64,000 bases of DNA from Ostrinia nubilalis (GCF_963855985.1 NC_087097.1:6047001-6111000); one strand, 5' to 3'; shown: positions 38,201 through 50,402, counted from the first letter of the stretch. Notes: generated from the sequence alone by a model not told the origin. Translations and numbers: made by a program.

Positions 38201-40036
38201 TTAGAAAACGATCAATTCTGCCTTCAACAGTACCTCTGTATGTAAATGGTAGGTTTTTTCGACATTCCACGCGAGGGGAAACGGTGAAATGCCAAAATTA
38301 TACTAATCCGGATATTATTGTGAGGGTATTCAAACAATACGCGTTGATTAGAAGCTTGCATTATGTAAAGCGTTTTGTTCGCGTTACCGGCTCCAGTTTT
38401 GGTGGGACAACACTATTTGAATGCCAATGAGTGGGAAGTGAAAGCTAAATAACTGCCTAAAGTTATACTTAAGTTAGTCCTACTTTTTTCAATACTTGCG
38501 TTTATTAAGTACATACTTTGCTATTATGTACAGCTGACAGGTTCGTCTGACGTAGTGCTTCCCGATAAAACAGGGGTCTCCGATCGATAATTGTGAGTCA
38601 CTGGTAGGACCACTGATCTTCCATTGTTTCTTTATGGGTAATGGAAGGAGAAAACTCTTTAATTAAACTAAACGTTATAACAACTTACGTCATCTTCGTA
38701 CCTGATAGGGACAACTGTGAAGTTGTCATCGATAAATGCCAGTTTTAAAAACATCCGTAATAACAAACGTTCGTTATCAAACTTTTTTATTCTTCTGTTC
38801 TTATAAACTAACTCAACTTATTAAAAACTTCATTTATTTTCTATTTTCTTTTTCTTTTTATTTTCCTTCCTATTTTTAAAGTTTTTCCAGATATACAAAG
38901 CCTAGCTACTATGCCGTAGGGATAACAATATAGTTTGTGACGTAGGAATATATCCGTACAAAGATAGAGCGGGTTCGTTCCCCTAAAATCCGCAGGTTAG
39001 TGGGTTATGCTGAAACGCCCACTTAACCCAATCTTGAAAAAAATGACGATCGATCAATTAGAACACTGATTCCCTTTTCGAACTTTTGCTTCCATCTCAT
39101 TTCTTTACAATCATTTTCAATTATGAACAAAGTAAGGTCATTATAAAATGTCATTCAATCAACGCTTGGTTAATTTCATTTAAAATCTTACTTAGCTAAA
39201 GTTTTCTCCAATCAATCAATGAAAAAAGTTTCAGGGTATTTAATTAAGGTTTCAAATGTCAAGTAATTTGTGCCGCTTGAATCAAAGTGAATGAATGTGA
39301 AATATAATTTGAATTCAAAGTCAGAAGTACATTAATATGATTTGACGAATGAGTTTTGGATTTTGATTCGTAATTACAAACAAATTGCAAACTTTTCTAC
39401 AATGAAATTGTAACATGGCATGAATCCATGAGTAATAAATCAATTTATATTTCTTCGAATCAATAAGTCACTGGTGATAGGAATCGATAAAATATAAACC
39501 GATCTGGAACACATCCAAAACTCGATTTAAACCTAACTAGTTTCAAGATTTAACATCATGTTTAATTATGTAATCGTTATATGTATTTAAACTAGTCCAA
39601 TATTAACCATTAACGATGGCGCAATATTTTCTTGATGTCATGATTCACCATACTAGTTTTTTACTCCGTTAAAATATGAGATATGTCGTGTTTTAGACGT
39701 CATCATGGATAGTACTTTATTTACAGATTGTTGGTTAAAAAGTGACAAATATTACAAAAATAATTACAAAAATACAGATGTAATATTTGTCCATGTATTC
39801 CGTTTTCCAAGTAAAAACAACAAAATAAAATTAATGTTCAGTGCGTAGGTACTTTAAGGGTATATCATCATAAACTAGAATATCTTAAAACGTGTTCATG
39901 CGTGGGCCACGCTGCATGTTACACTATTAACTAAACTTATCAACTATAACTAAGCTAAGCATGTGGCTGTATTGCTCGCTAACATGCTAAGTAACTAATA
40001 AGACTTGATACACAACACGTAGTAGGTACGAAACTC
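38201..40036. other. No gene seen
   Basis: AT-rich; the 83-codon ORF at 38179-38430 begins inside the SINE-like repeat and has no recognised domain. Confidence 0.45.
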
Positions 40037-40135
40037 ACGCCCGTATTCATAGACCTTACTATGAAACTATCACAGAGCTCTATTCAACGCTGTGCGTTCG
40101 ATTTTCTGCTTCAAATAAGCTGCAAGCGTACGAGT
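40037..40135. repeat. PIF-type MITE, CGCCCGTATTCAC family, truncated
   Basis: ACGCCCGTATTCATAGACC end and CTATTCAACGCTGTGCGTTC core; the second terminal repeat is missing. Confidence 0.55.
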
Positions 40136-40466
40136 GTCAGTTCACGTCGGATTTGTTAATGTACTGTCATCGTACTAAACTCATTGTGATAATCGGATTT
40201 CGTGCCTGTACACGAGGCACGCACCGGGAAAAACAGGTCCATAATAATGATGCTTTTAGGCATTTAGCTTACATTTATGGCAGTGATTCTGTCACAATCC
40301 AAGAACTACGATACTTTCTAACATCTATAGACATTACAGCTGCAGCGATAGTGATTATTATTTTTATTTTATTATACCCACATGTCACAGTCGATTCTAA
40401 TACAAATACAACACAGCCACAGCGCTACGTTTTAGACTATTTTGACAGACATTTCGTTCCTCTCAT

Positions 40467-40562
40467 CATTTCATCATCATCATCATTTCAGCCATAGGAC
40501 GCCCACTGCTGAACAAGTCCTCCCCCGATGATTTCCATATCACGCGGTTGGTGGTAGTGGCT
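40467..40562 (-). repeat. Non-LTR retrotransposon 3' end with (CAT)n tail
   Basis: Minus-oriented: a TCATCATCATCATCA run, then GCCATAGGACGCCCACTGCT and the complement of the RAMWKSLGE region. Confidence 0.7.
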
Positions 40563-40574
40563 TTTACCTACTAA

Positions 40575-40712
40575 GGGTGGATTCGACCAAACAAGAGTAA
40601 ATATTTATCTCAGAATAAAACGTCAGTTTTGACATATTTCCCATACTGAAACTGTCAATGTGCCAGTTATGGCAGGAGTTATTCTCGGATAAAAGTTTGG
40701 TCGAACCGGGCC
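40575..40712. mobile_element. TIR MITE with TAA target duplication
   Basis: Inverted ends with ATTCGACCAAAC / GTTTGGTCGAACC, flanked by TAA at 40572-40574 and 40713-40715. 138 bases, no coding. Confidence 0.6.
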
Positions 40713-40715
40713 TAA

Positions 40716-41939
40716 GTATCTTTAAACGTTATTGTGCAAAGCATTTTCAGTTCAGAGCTTTTCCGGCAACCGCAATGACCAATCTTGTTTTGTTTCTAAA
40801 AAAAAAACAAAAGCCGACTGCGTAATTTAATTGAATGGCAATTCACGTGCGTAATATCGATGCATAGGTACCTACTACCTACCTACGAGCGTAATTGCAG
40901 TGATTTAGACGCGTGACGATGCTATCATAACTTATTGATTCTTAGGACATTTCAAGTCATGTCACGTAAACTAGGACATCACTAGACTGAATTGATACAA
41001 ACTTGTTTGCTTGTTATACCATCTCTTAAAGTCGTAAAGGCCAAGTAGCGATGCAGTCAACCGTTTTTATCGCTGCAAAAAGACAGAGTGTTTTACCGGC
41101 TGTAGACAATTCGTTTGTTTCGCTAACAAGATACAAAATAACAAAGCTTTTAAAGTTAATGTTGACATTTGGTTCTATACAATTAAGTCGATTTTAAAGA
41201 GCTGATAGCTGATAATTTATCGTTACTGAATGGACGTTTTTATCCTGAATTTGTACGCAGTTCAGTGGAAACTCAATAAACCTTCGGGCAAAGAGCTAAA
41301 GATGAAATAATGAAACGAAATCATTGAAGAAAATATGATAAAGGAATACAATATTTCAAGCTTCATTGTAAATAGTAAAATATCTCGCAACGTTAAGGCA
41401 AATTCTCGGAAAATTAAAGGCTCGGCCTTTGATGTAGGAGGTCACCTGACAGTCGAGTAAACTCAGTACGTATTATAATAAAATTATAATTAATATTACG
41501 TACCTACTTGTTATACATAATCTATAAAATTAAGATAAGTTTTTGTCACTTGGTACAGCTTTCAAATAAAACTTTTAAATATAGGTCACAAGAAAAATCA
41601 AGTAGGTACTATTTTCATGTTTAAAAAGTACTTAAACATTATAATACTTGCAAGTTTTACTGAAAATAAACAGTTACTAATATTAAAATATAACGGAAAA
41701 AGAGAATTTTAAAACTTACCCCGTCGAAATAGGAATGTCAGGACGCCCGCCCAAAAAACTCCACTGGCGTACACTTCAAAAACTTACTTGGCACACTTCA
41801 AAAAACTACACCGGCCACCATTTGGCTGAAACCTTTACACTGGCACATAAAACACCATTTAAAAAGCTAAGATCGATTTGTTCCAAATTCGAAATTAATT
41901 TCGGAGGTGAATATCGGTCGGGGATTAAAAATTTACGTG
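40716..41939. other. No gene seen
   Basis: AT-rich up to the CpG-rich patch. Near 41750-41830 the words CACTTCAAAAA and ACTTGGCACAC recur loosely. Confidence 0.45.
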
Positions 41940-42062
41940 GTGTGACGCGGTCCGAGCGCACGGTTGTACCGCTTCGAGCGACGTGAGCGACTGAAGCGAG
42001 CGACAGGACAGGCGCGGGCGGGAAGTAAGGCGGAGACCGGTAGGCGGGCGGAGATTCCGATA
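41940..42062. promoter_or_regulatory. CpG-rich patch, candidate promoter
   Basis: Roughly 120 bases with a dense run of CpG (for example GCTTCGAGCGACGTGAGCGA and AGGCGCGGGCGGGAAG) in otherwise AT-rich DNA. On the minus strand a TCAGT initiator core occurs at 41994-41990. No coding exon can be tied to it: ORFs on both strands over it have no recognised domain. It may be the 5' exon of a gene whose coding part lies elsewhere, or a GC-rich repeat. Confidence 0.3.
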
Positions 42063-42839
42063 CCGGTGTTTGACAATTATCACATAGCGTATGGAGCTTT
42101 TTTGTAATGGTGTCCGTTATTTTGCGGTTACCGGTAATTGTAAAAAAAGTACTAGATAGAATGTTAAAATACACCTACCTAATGCATTTTTTTTTACCTA
42201 AATTTTATTATGACAACACAAGAACATAGGAAATGAATATAGGAAAAATAATAATATAATCTATAAGTATAGCAACATTAGCAACAGTACAATAAATCTA
42301 ATTTAGTTACAATAAAACTAAACTACCTACTTATTTTATTCTCAACAATGGGGTATGGGTCAGTCAAAGAGTGTATTTTTTAGATGAAAATATTTTTTTT
42401 ACATAACCAAACCATGTCGTAATCGTAGGTAAACATTTTCTTCCACTTTAAATATGTTCAAATAGTCACCGCCACTTACAGCCTACTTACATTACTACTG
42501 TACATAAAATATTACCTACCCTTTTAGCCGTAAAGCTCTAGTTCCCTTAACTTTCTAGTTCGTCTTACCAAATCCCTTTTAAAATAATTAAACAAGAAAT
42601 AGGTACCTATTTAGAATGGGAGAGGAAATAGAAATTAGTAAAATTGTCAGTTAATTTCAACTCAAAGCTTAAGGAAAGTTTAGGTTCCTATTGTCCAGTC
42701 GTTCATCAGTATAAAGGACTTGGATTAAATATAACAAGTTTTGTTTCAGCCTAAAGGGTGGAAAAAGGACGTTTTAGACAGGCTAACATTGTCTAAGTTA
42801 TAATATTTTCAGTGTATAATAATCGACATTAAGTTCTTC

Positions 42840-43052
42840 TTCTTCTTATTCGTTACGCTCTTGGCAGAGCGGTCGTGGTCACGTTGAGGCGTTGTTCACA
42901 TCGGTTGTAGAGGCGGATACAACTCTCCGCACGATCTCCCTCCATCTCTCTCTGTTGGCAGACTGTCTGGTGCAGTCACATAAGCCGTCTCCCACTGCTG
43001 CTTTCACTTGGTCGGTCCAGCGCATTGGTGACCTGCCACGCGATCATTAAGT
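42840..43052 (-). repeat. Non-LTR retrotransposon 3' region, second family
   Basis: Begins with TTCTTCTTCTTCTT and is markedly richer in GC than its surroundings, with a decayed coding look on the minus strand (TDQVKAAVGDGLCD, QTANRERWR). It resembles other lepidopteran retrotransposon ends but is distinct from the GGACAAAGGCC family. Confidence 0.45.
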
Positions 43053-43080
43053 TACTCATGTATAAAATACCTCGTTCGTA

Positions 43081-43258
43081 CTGATGACCGTTGGGGAAAA
43101 AAACTTCTCGAGTGTCAACCATAGACCGGAAGACGTAGGCAGACCTCCTGATAAGTGAATCGACGACATGATGAAGGTCCGTGGAAGCACCTGAACAAAG
43201 CAGGATCGGTCTTTGTGGAAATTCTTGGAGGAGGCCTTTATCCAGCAGAACGAACACA
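43081..43258 (+). repeat. Decayed non-LTR retrotransposon 3' end
   Basis: Plus strand reads EDVGRPP...IDDMMKVRGST..KQDRSLWKFLEEAFIQQ with internal stops, a degenerate form of the RPPTRWTDDL...RSLWKSLGEAFVQQ C-terminus. Confidence 0.6.
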
Positions 43259-45404
43259 AAATGACATTAAATCACAAATATTTTTTGCAAAACTAAAAAA
43301 ACCTTGAGTGTCCTTCATATTCTACCCTTTCAGTCACTTAATTAGAATACTGCGTAGAATTTCGTCAGAATTCGTAACTAATTTGGGTAATGCTTACCAT
43401 ATTAGTAATGTCAATAGAAGGCAATATTTACCGTATGCCTATCTGGTACATTAATAATTGAATAGTCCCGGCTCGCGAGTCAAACTTTATTTGGGTCAAA
43501 ACTATATATAACCTAGCGAAGCCGTGTGTAGAAGCTATTACCACCACTTCAGTCACATTGTATAGAATATAGACACTAGGAACGTGTCACCATCTTTTAT
43601 TCTTTAACTAGGGAAAGCCAGACAAGTTATCGCCGTCCTTGAAGTCTAAAACTAATTTATGAATTCGCAGAAAGAAAGTTAGGAAATGAAAAAGTGGCCT
43701 ATATTTTTGAGGATTCTATAGTTGGTAGCTGTATTAGATGGCTTCCTCAGATTTACCAAGATAAAAGTCTATTTTCAAACATTCATACATGTAAGTATAA
43801 TGCCGTAACATGAACCTATAGGTGAGTGGAAAGAAATATCTACTTCAATTGCCTAGGAATGGTAATAACAGGTACCTACTCTGCTGGAAACATTGAATTT
43901 TCGGATAGATCCAGTTTATTCTGTAACCTATATTGATACGTTTGATAGAGCTCGTGAAGCACTTTCAGGATCGGAAACCGGGTTTTCAATATCTTGTTTA
44001 GTTTAGAAATAATCGAGTGAGATTACTATTATCATTTCCATCCTGTATAGTTTAGGTAGTTGCTATAGAAGATATTCTTCAACAAAAAGTTTCGACTAGA
44101 TATTCATATTTAAAACTCTTCAAAATGTCTCAAGAATCGTCTTCCGTTCCGCTACAGTAAATGTCACGAAACAAAAAGTTCCAAAAATCGATCCCAAATT
44201 GTTAAATTCAAACTAAGTTGGGTCGCTTGGGTTCCGAGGAAACATACTCTTACTTCAGTTCAAACTGGCTAAGTAAATCCTGTCTTACAAGGAATTCCCA
44301 CTCGTTAGTTCATTGCGATATTTACTCGTAAAGGGAAATTATAAATGAATGAGCAATCAGCTTTCCTTAGACCCGTCTAAATCAAACATTCTCTTTTATT
44401 ATCAACACAGAGTTCAAAGAGTAAAATAAATATTATGTAGGTACCTACTTTATTACAGTGAAAGTGGTGGACATGCCTATTTGTATTTTTTATGAAAATT
44501 AGAATAGAGACAAGCCCTTAGGTACAGCAAAATATTCTATCATTTTTAGGTGTTGAGATTTTACAATTAAAATATTTCAGAAAGTAATTTAAACTCAGAC
44601 ATTTAAAAATGAAAAAAAAAAATGAAATATTTTCTTCAGCGACACCAAACAAATATTTCATAATTCAATACTCAAACTCACATCAAATTACGGTACCGTT
44701 AAAAAATTTTACTGTCAGAACAATACAACAGAATTTTCCACACTCTTTCAGTCCTGTATTGGTCTAATATTAAATTGCCAATTTTCCACACTCGGATGTT
44801 TGGCCCTAGGTCTATACTCGTACAAACTACCAACCAAAAACATTATTAGCAGTAAATAGCCCCTCCAGAGAAAGCTCTCGGCTTAAGTATCTACTAACAG
44901 AATAATCCTACGATTAATATGTATTTAATTCGGGACTTCCCCAAGAGGCAGGTAGCATTTAATTCGTTTTACACGACTGTGTCTTCATTAGTCGACATAA
45001 TTGCGCAAGGATTCCAATTTATCGTGTCCTTTTTACCTATTGCTTAATTATACGAATGTTAATAAATTGAAGTATATCTTAAAGGACATCAAATTAATAT
45101 ATTTGTGCTAAACACTAAAAACCTTCTTTTTTAAGTCGGTTAATACAATTGTATTCTTAAACAGAGCTAAAAACTCGATTCATGCTTAGGCAAAGAAAAT
45201 TCAAGCATGTGATTGTTTCGATCTACAGATTTCATTTCTTAAGAGAGTGGGTATTACTGCGGGTATATTACTGCGGGTACTTAACTACGCTTCAAGTCGA
45301 CCATTTACCATTTGTAGAGCTTTACACTTACCTGATCTAAGAATGTTTTGTACGTACTTGTAATTAGTATGGAAACCAATATTGGTCATAACTACATAAT
45401 AGGA
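43259..45404. other. No gene seen
   Basis: AT-rich sequence; nothing recognisable on either strand. Confidence 0.5.
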
Positions 45405-45625
45405 AAGAAAGAAAGAAACATTTATTACGATGAACATCACTTAGTTAAGGACAAAGAATAGAATACGGACATAGCACATAAATATTACAAGGAAATAAAA
45501 AGTGAACTGAGCAGTGCTATCCTGTCGCAACAGTGATGCCCATCGCAATGGGACTTCACTCAGCATAATATGCCGTGGCCCACGGTGGGGAAGGCCACGA
45601 CGCTGGTATTCAGTGTGCACCAATA
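45405..45625 (-). repeat. Retrotransposon 3' UTR with (GAAA)n tail, reverse copy
   Basis: GAAAGAAAGAAACATTTATT, then CCCATCGCAATGGGACTTCA and a CCGTGGCCCACGGTGGGGAA stretch. It pairs with 59800-60000, which holds the same sequence in opposite orientation. The GAAA run is the element's tail. Confidence 0.6.
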
Positions 45626-46146
45626 GGTACGAGTAGGTACTTACTCACAAAGTATCAAGTAAACCCCTGTTCTAACATTGTTATAATTTTAAATATTTTG
45701 TAATCAGATCATAATTCAATAGAACACAAATCATTCATCAGCATAACTACACATGTCTGCCCAAAAATAACTTCACAAATCTCAATTTTGATCGTAGCGT
45801 ATTTTTGGCGAAAGTCAAATATTTACGTTGGCATGCACTATGACGTAGACCGCAAGCGCAGCGTTGTTTGCGAACTGTCAAGATATCGCTTGCCACGTAG
45901 CATGTTGTTTAGACGTTCTAGTTAACGTGTAAGGTTTAACTAACCTATTTCGAGCTTAACACTAGGATTAATAATGTTGGGTGGCATGAGATTATACAAT
46001 TTACGCATAAATTGGGAAAGAGGCGCATTTTAACATATTTATTCTTGTATTTCCCTAAAATAACATACTGTTACTTCAAAAAAACTGGTGAAGAACGCAT
46101 TTAACGTTAAGCCTACCTCATGTATCATTTTATAGATTTAGAGTAA

Positions 46147-46320
46147 ATTATAAATAACTTGAAAAAATCGAACTGCCTATAAGGCGGGAATCGAACCCAC
46201 GATCCACTAACACACTCAATGTCTAAGTAGCTCAGATGGAAGAGCAGTCGCCCGGCAAGCGGTCGTGGGTTCTATTCCCGCCTTAGGCAGTTCGATTTTT
46301 TCAAGTTATTTATAAATTAG
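46147..46320. repeat. tRNA-like SINE with inverted second half
   Basis: 46220-46289 folds as a tRNA-like cloverleaf (GTCTAAGTAGCTCAGATGGA start, GTGGGTTCTATTCCCGCC T-arm, matching acceptor). The right end, from the T-arm outward (46264-46320), is present again upstream as a reverse complement (46147-46203). The anticodon loop lacks the usual T33, so I regard it as a tRNA-derived repeat. Confidence 0.55.
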
Positions 46321-46859
46321 TTTGAGAAGCGACTCTAATCGCTAAGAAATTTTAATAACTGATTTAGATAGGTATCCTTAAAATATTCAAAAATAGTAAG
46401 TTTTAAATAAACATACTTTTGAACCAAACACGGCTTATAAATTGTGTTAAACTTCAAAGTAGTGATTGCTTTTTGATGAAAAGTAAAGTCGAAATTCTAA
46501 AGGTTTCAATGTTTCAAAGACTTTTGCAAGTTTGTTTGAAAATAAGCAAATTAATTAATTTTGGTTCTAAAGTTCTGAAACAGTAACCCGATACAATCCA
46601 TTTGAAAAGGCTAACTTAATTATAAATGCTGTTAACATTCATCGACTTTAAAATAAATATCCAGTCGATGAATGGAAAAAATCATAAATCTTTTAAAAAT
46701 ATCTACTACGAATTTGAAAAGTTGCTCCAAAGAAGATTTTTTCTCGCATAATAAATCAAGTAACGAGGAAGAAAATGTGATTGGTAAATAAATGCTAACA
46801 CACACACGTGCAATGTAAAAAAAATGTATATTAGAGCTACATTTGAGTAAGGAGTAAGG

Positions 46860-46998
46860 TAACAGGAGGACGTCCTGCTGCTGAACGAACATAGGCCTCC
46901 CCCTATAACTTCCACATCGCTCGGTTGGTAGCGGCCTACATCCAGCGTATTCCTGCTACTGTTATGAGGTCGTCGGTCCACCTTGTGGGTTCCTTGTC
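46860..46998 (-). repeat. Non-LTR retrotransposon 3' end
   Basis: Minus-oriented: GAGGACGTCCTGCTGCTGAA, then ATAGGCCTCCCCCTATAA and GGTCGTCGGTCCACC. Diverged copy of the same family. Confidence 0.65.
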
Positions 46999-47166
46999 GG
47001 TTGAGACTCGTTGTACAGGAAATATAAAAGTAGGTAGGATACAATCTGAAGGGATTCATCGCCCCGCAGGACTAAATTACTTAACTGTTTTATTTAAAGT
47101 TGTAGCTTTTATTCCAATTGACCTAAACATTAAGCACTCAAAATTTCTTTCAGGAACAACTGTGTG

Positions 47167-47335
47167 CTTACCATGAGTTTACGTTAGATGTGCTCGCTAG
47201 CGACTGCGTAAAAAAATGACATTAATTGTATGACATATTGTGCAGCGCCCCTAGCGGCTAATTTCAAGAAACAAAATCTTCATAGAGATTTTTGACGTAC
47301 TCGCTAGCGAGCACACCTAACGTAAACTCATGGTA
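47167..47335. mobile_element. TIR MITE of the GTGAGTTTAC family
   Basis: A ~169-base element with near-perfect inverted ends of about 34 bases (starting TACCATGAGTTTACGTTAG). The interior contains CAGCGCCCCTAGCGG, the complement of the core of 750-1115. A further fragment of the core is at about 3995-4040. Confidence 0.65.
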
Positions 47336-47903
47336 GGTACACTGATTGAAAAAGTTTAGTATTTATTGTTCTAACTTTTCTTTCCTAACCTAAACTAAAA
47401 CTCTAGCTAAATTAAACACTCAACATTTCTTCCAGGAACTAAAAAAGCTAAGTTTAACCACAAGTTTAACTGTGTATTTCAAAAGCAAACGTTTATCCAG
47501 CAACAAAGAAAACTACCTGGAAGTTGGCACATTAGTAAACTTATGAAATAACAAATTCATACAATGTAGCACCGCTATTTGACCACCATTTCTTTGGAGA
47601 ACGGAAAACACAGAAGCTTACTGTTATTCCGGGCGCATAGGTAACGCAGTTTTCCGTAGTTGTGTACTTGTGCACATTCTGCAAGCTCTACGTTAACTAT
47701 CTGAACTAAACTAACAACTAACTTAGCTTTGCTCTTGGCAGACCAAGATTATTATTATTAGGGTTACAGATAACCCGCGTTAAATCTGCCTTGCCTAATC
47801 TGGGTAGGCTAGGTACTTCAAAATAATTATCATTATTTACCTACACCTTTTTGGACACCATCTTCGCAGCTTTTTGATTTTCATACGAGCTATCACTTCT
47901 GAT

Positions 47904-48128
47904 TTACAATATTTTTGGATATGGCATCCTCGTTCGTTCAGCAAGGTTCTGGAATGGAAGCCGCGTACCGGAAAACGCAGCGTGGGACGTCCACCCACAC
48001 GGTGGACCGACGACCTGATAAAGGTAGCAGGAAGGCGCTGGATGCAGGCCGCTACCAACCGTGCGATGTGGAAGTCATTGGGGGAGGCCTATGTTCAGCA
48101 GTGGACGTCTTGTGGCTGAAATGATGAT
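47904..48128 (+). pseudogene. Non-LTR retrotransposon 3' end, coding C-terminus intact
   Basis: The plus strand encodes RPPTRWTDDLIKVAGRRWMQ followed by RAMWKSLGEAYVQQWTSCG and a stop, then an ATGATGAT tail. This is the common C-terminus of a lepidopteran endonuclease/reverse-transcriptase family. It is the best-preserved of the copies here and serves as reference for the others. It is truncated at the 5' side, and a second fragment in opposite orientation abuts its tail at about 48129. Confidence 0.75.
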
Positions 48129-48191
48129 CCTCGTTCGTTCGTTTCAATCTAATGCCATCCACAGTTGGACAAAAGTCTTCCCCCACGGATT
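48129..48191 (-). repeat. Non-LTR retrotransposon 3' end, tail-to-tail with its neighbour
   Basis: Minus-oriented fragment beginning with CGTTCGTTCG, the complement of the element's tetranucleotide tail, followed by the diverged TCCACAGTTGGACAAAAG stretch. It meets the plus-oriented copy at 48128 with no spacer. Confidence 0.6.
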
Positions 48192-48603
48192 TCGAGAAAC
48201 TATATTTTATACTACTTATGAGAAATAATATTTTTAGCACCTAGAACAACCCAATTAACATTTTGATTAGATAAATAACTTGTTGCTTGTACAAATGAAA
48301 ATTTGGTAATTAGGAAAAGCACTTAATTAGATGATATTATTGAGATTCGATGAAACCAAAATGTAGTCTAGAGACTCTGTCTGTGATTATTCCGTTCGCA
48401 ATTTTTAAGAATTGCTTTGCGGACTTGAAACTAGCATTAATCATTCAAGTAAAGGCACAATAGCTGGAAAAATGGCAAAGCAAAACTCGTGGTTGTTAAT
48501 AAAATTCATTTCAGTACAACAAATGGTAGCGTGGAATGGTAAAACGATTTAATATTTGAAATACTAACAATTCAATTGACATACTTTCCATTCATTCATT
48601 TTC

Positions 48604-48972
48604 AACCGACTTCAAAAAAAGGAGGAGGTTCTCAATTCGACCCGTATGTTTTTTTTTTTTTTTTTTTTTTTTTTTTCTATGTTTGTTACGCGATAACTCC
48701 GCCAATTATGAACCGATTTGAACAAATCTTTTTTCAGCGTATAGGTAATACCTCAAGGGTGGTCCCATTTAAATTTAATAATAAAAAAAACAACCCCCAA
48801 GGGTGGAAAATTGGGGATGAACTTTTTTATACGCAATATCTCCGCCGATTATGAACCAATTTGAACGATTATTTTTTTGTTGAATAGGTATTATCAAAAG
48901 GGTGGTTTCATGCGAATTTGAAGAAAATATTTCACCCCCAAGGGTGGAAAATTGGGGATGAACTTTTTTATA
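48604..48972. repeat. ACCGACTTC repeat with poly(T) and tandem ~143-bp units
   Basis: Starts ACCGACTTCAAAAAAAGGAG, carries a T run of about 28 bases (48650-48676), then two diverged units with CTCCGCC.ATTATGAACC and AGGGTGGAAAATTGGGGATG offset by about 143 bases. Typical dispersed lepidopteran repeat; adjacent to the foldback at 49077. Confidence 0.5.
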
Positions 48973-49076
48973 ATATACATTAAGAATATGGTCTCAATGT
49001 ACTGCCTACCTTCAGTGGTAACATCAAGGTAATAATTAGTTAACTAAAAAGCAAGAAATAAGTTAAATTTTATAAA

Positions 49077-49371
49077 AAAAAATAAAACCGACTCCAAAAA
49101 ACCTACACTAAAAAGTAGAATAATAATTACTAATTACCTACTTATTTATTAGGACGAATTATTAATATTTATGTAGGTATACCATGATTGATACTTTTGG
49201 AGTCGGTGCAGGCAAACTTTACATGTTTCATAATCTTGGCACCGACTCCAGAAGTATCAATCATGGTATACCTACATAAATATTAATAATTCGTCCTAAT
49301 AAATAAGTAGGTAATTAGTAATTATTATTCTACTTTTTAGTGTAGGTTTTTTGGAGTCGGTTTTATTTTTT
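49077..49371. mobile_element. Foldback element: 133-bp arms, 29-bp loop, one mismatch
   Basis: Arms 49077-49209 and 49239-49371 are reverse complements with one mismatch (TTTT versus TTCT near the inner end). Each arm begins AAAAAATAAAACCGACTCC and ends GGAGTCGGTGC, so each arm is itself bounded by GGAGTCGGT-type inverted ends. No coding. Confidence 0.85.
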
Positions 49372-49999
49372 GTGTGCTCAATTCTACATGTTATAATGTA
49401 GTTTGCCTTAAATATTTCAATGAAGTCAAGAAGGTTAGGTTAAAGATTTTACTTTTAGCTAATAAAAAGTATTTAGTCAGACTTTCCAAGCCTAACAATT
49501 TTCTTTTTATTTCTATCAAATATAGGTATCGTTATAATGAATCAGCTATTTCTTTTTTTGGCTTTTTATGTACAATAAAATTCATATAAACGGTAATTGT
49601 ACCTTACTTTACTGACAAAGTATTTTATTTTTAGCATCGAAGCCTTTAGACAAGTATCATGTGTTTTTCCGAAGGAAAATAATGATTATCATAAAATAGT
49701 ATCTCCGATTACAGTCGCCTACGTTTTCCTCGTAGAAGCCTATTAAGTAAATTTTGTGTGAAACGTGTAGGTGTGTAATGACAACGATTCCTTGGTAAAA
49801 ATGTCAGCCATTCTTGAATATTTATTAATTTTGATCCTACAGAGCGCGACTTGATGTCACGATTCTGAAACGTCCACGAAAATTGGTACTGATAGATATT
49901 ATTATTATTGGTTTTTGGGCCTTCATTTGCGCCAGCTCGACCAGATTTGATCTATTATGGCAGCCCTTGTCTTTAGAGTTCACTGCTTAGTCCCGTTGA

Positions 50000-50402
50000 G
50001 TCTATAAATTTTCAGATTCTTTGGAGCGTGATATCTGCTATCTCATCCGGATGCATGATGTGTCGCCCGAGATGGATACTTTTGATATTATATTGAACCG
50101 ACGTTTGACCGTCGGCTCACCGACGATATGCTCCGCAAACGTGTCAGTATCACCGCGGATGCGGTGCACCGACAGCGCGACTTCTTTTGCTCATAAGCGG
50201 GCCGCATGAGCAAAGAACATGCATGGCCATTTCTTTTTCTGTATGGCAGAATCTGCACAGTTTCCTCGGTCATGTTCATGTTTGATTTGTGTTTGTTTAG
50301 TTTGCAGTGGCCGGTTAGTATTCTAGTCACTGCACAGGCTTTGTATCTGATAGATAACCCAGTATTGATAGTAGCGCCCTCTTGTACTTCAGTGTTGTCC
50401 AA
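50000..50402 (-). pseudogene. Decayed non-LTR retrotransposon pol C-terminus
   Basis: On the minus strand the stretch RILTGHCKLNKHKSNMNMTE matches the TGHC.LN.HL pattern that follows the RNase H domain in insect non-LTR retrotransposon polyproteins. A frameshift follows: further downstream another frame reads on with HRIRGDTDTFAEHIVGEP and a typical tail. The expected zinc-knuckle cysteines are disrupted. No full element surrounds it. Confidence 0.55.

Noticed and set aside
40153..40497. 114-codon ORF on the plus strand
   Set aside because: It starts beside a truncated MITE and ends in a retrotransposon tail (Ser run from CATCAT repeats); no domain in between.
41806..42174. 122-codon minus-strand ORF over the CpG-rich patch
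   Set aside because: Length is explained by high GC lowering stop frequency; the translation (Pro/Ser-rich) shows no domain.
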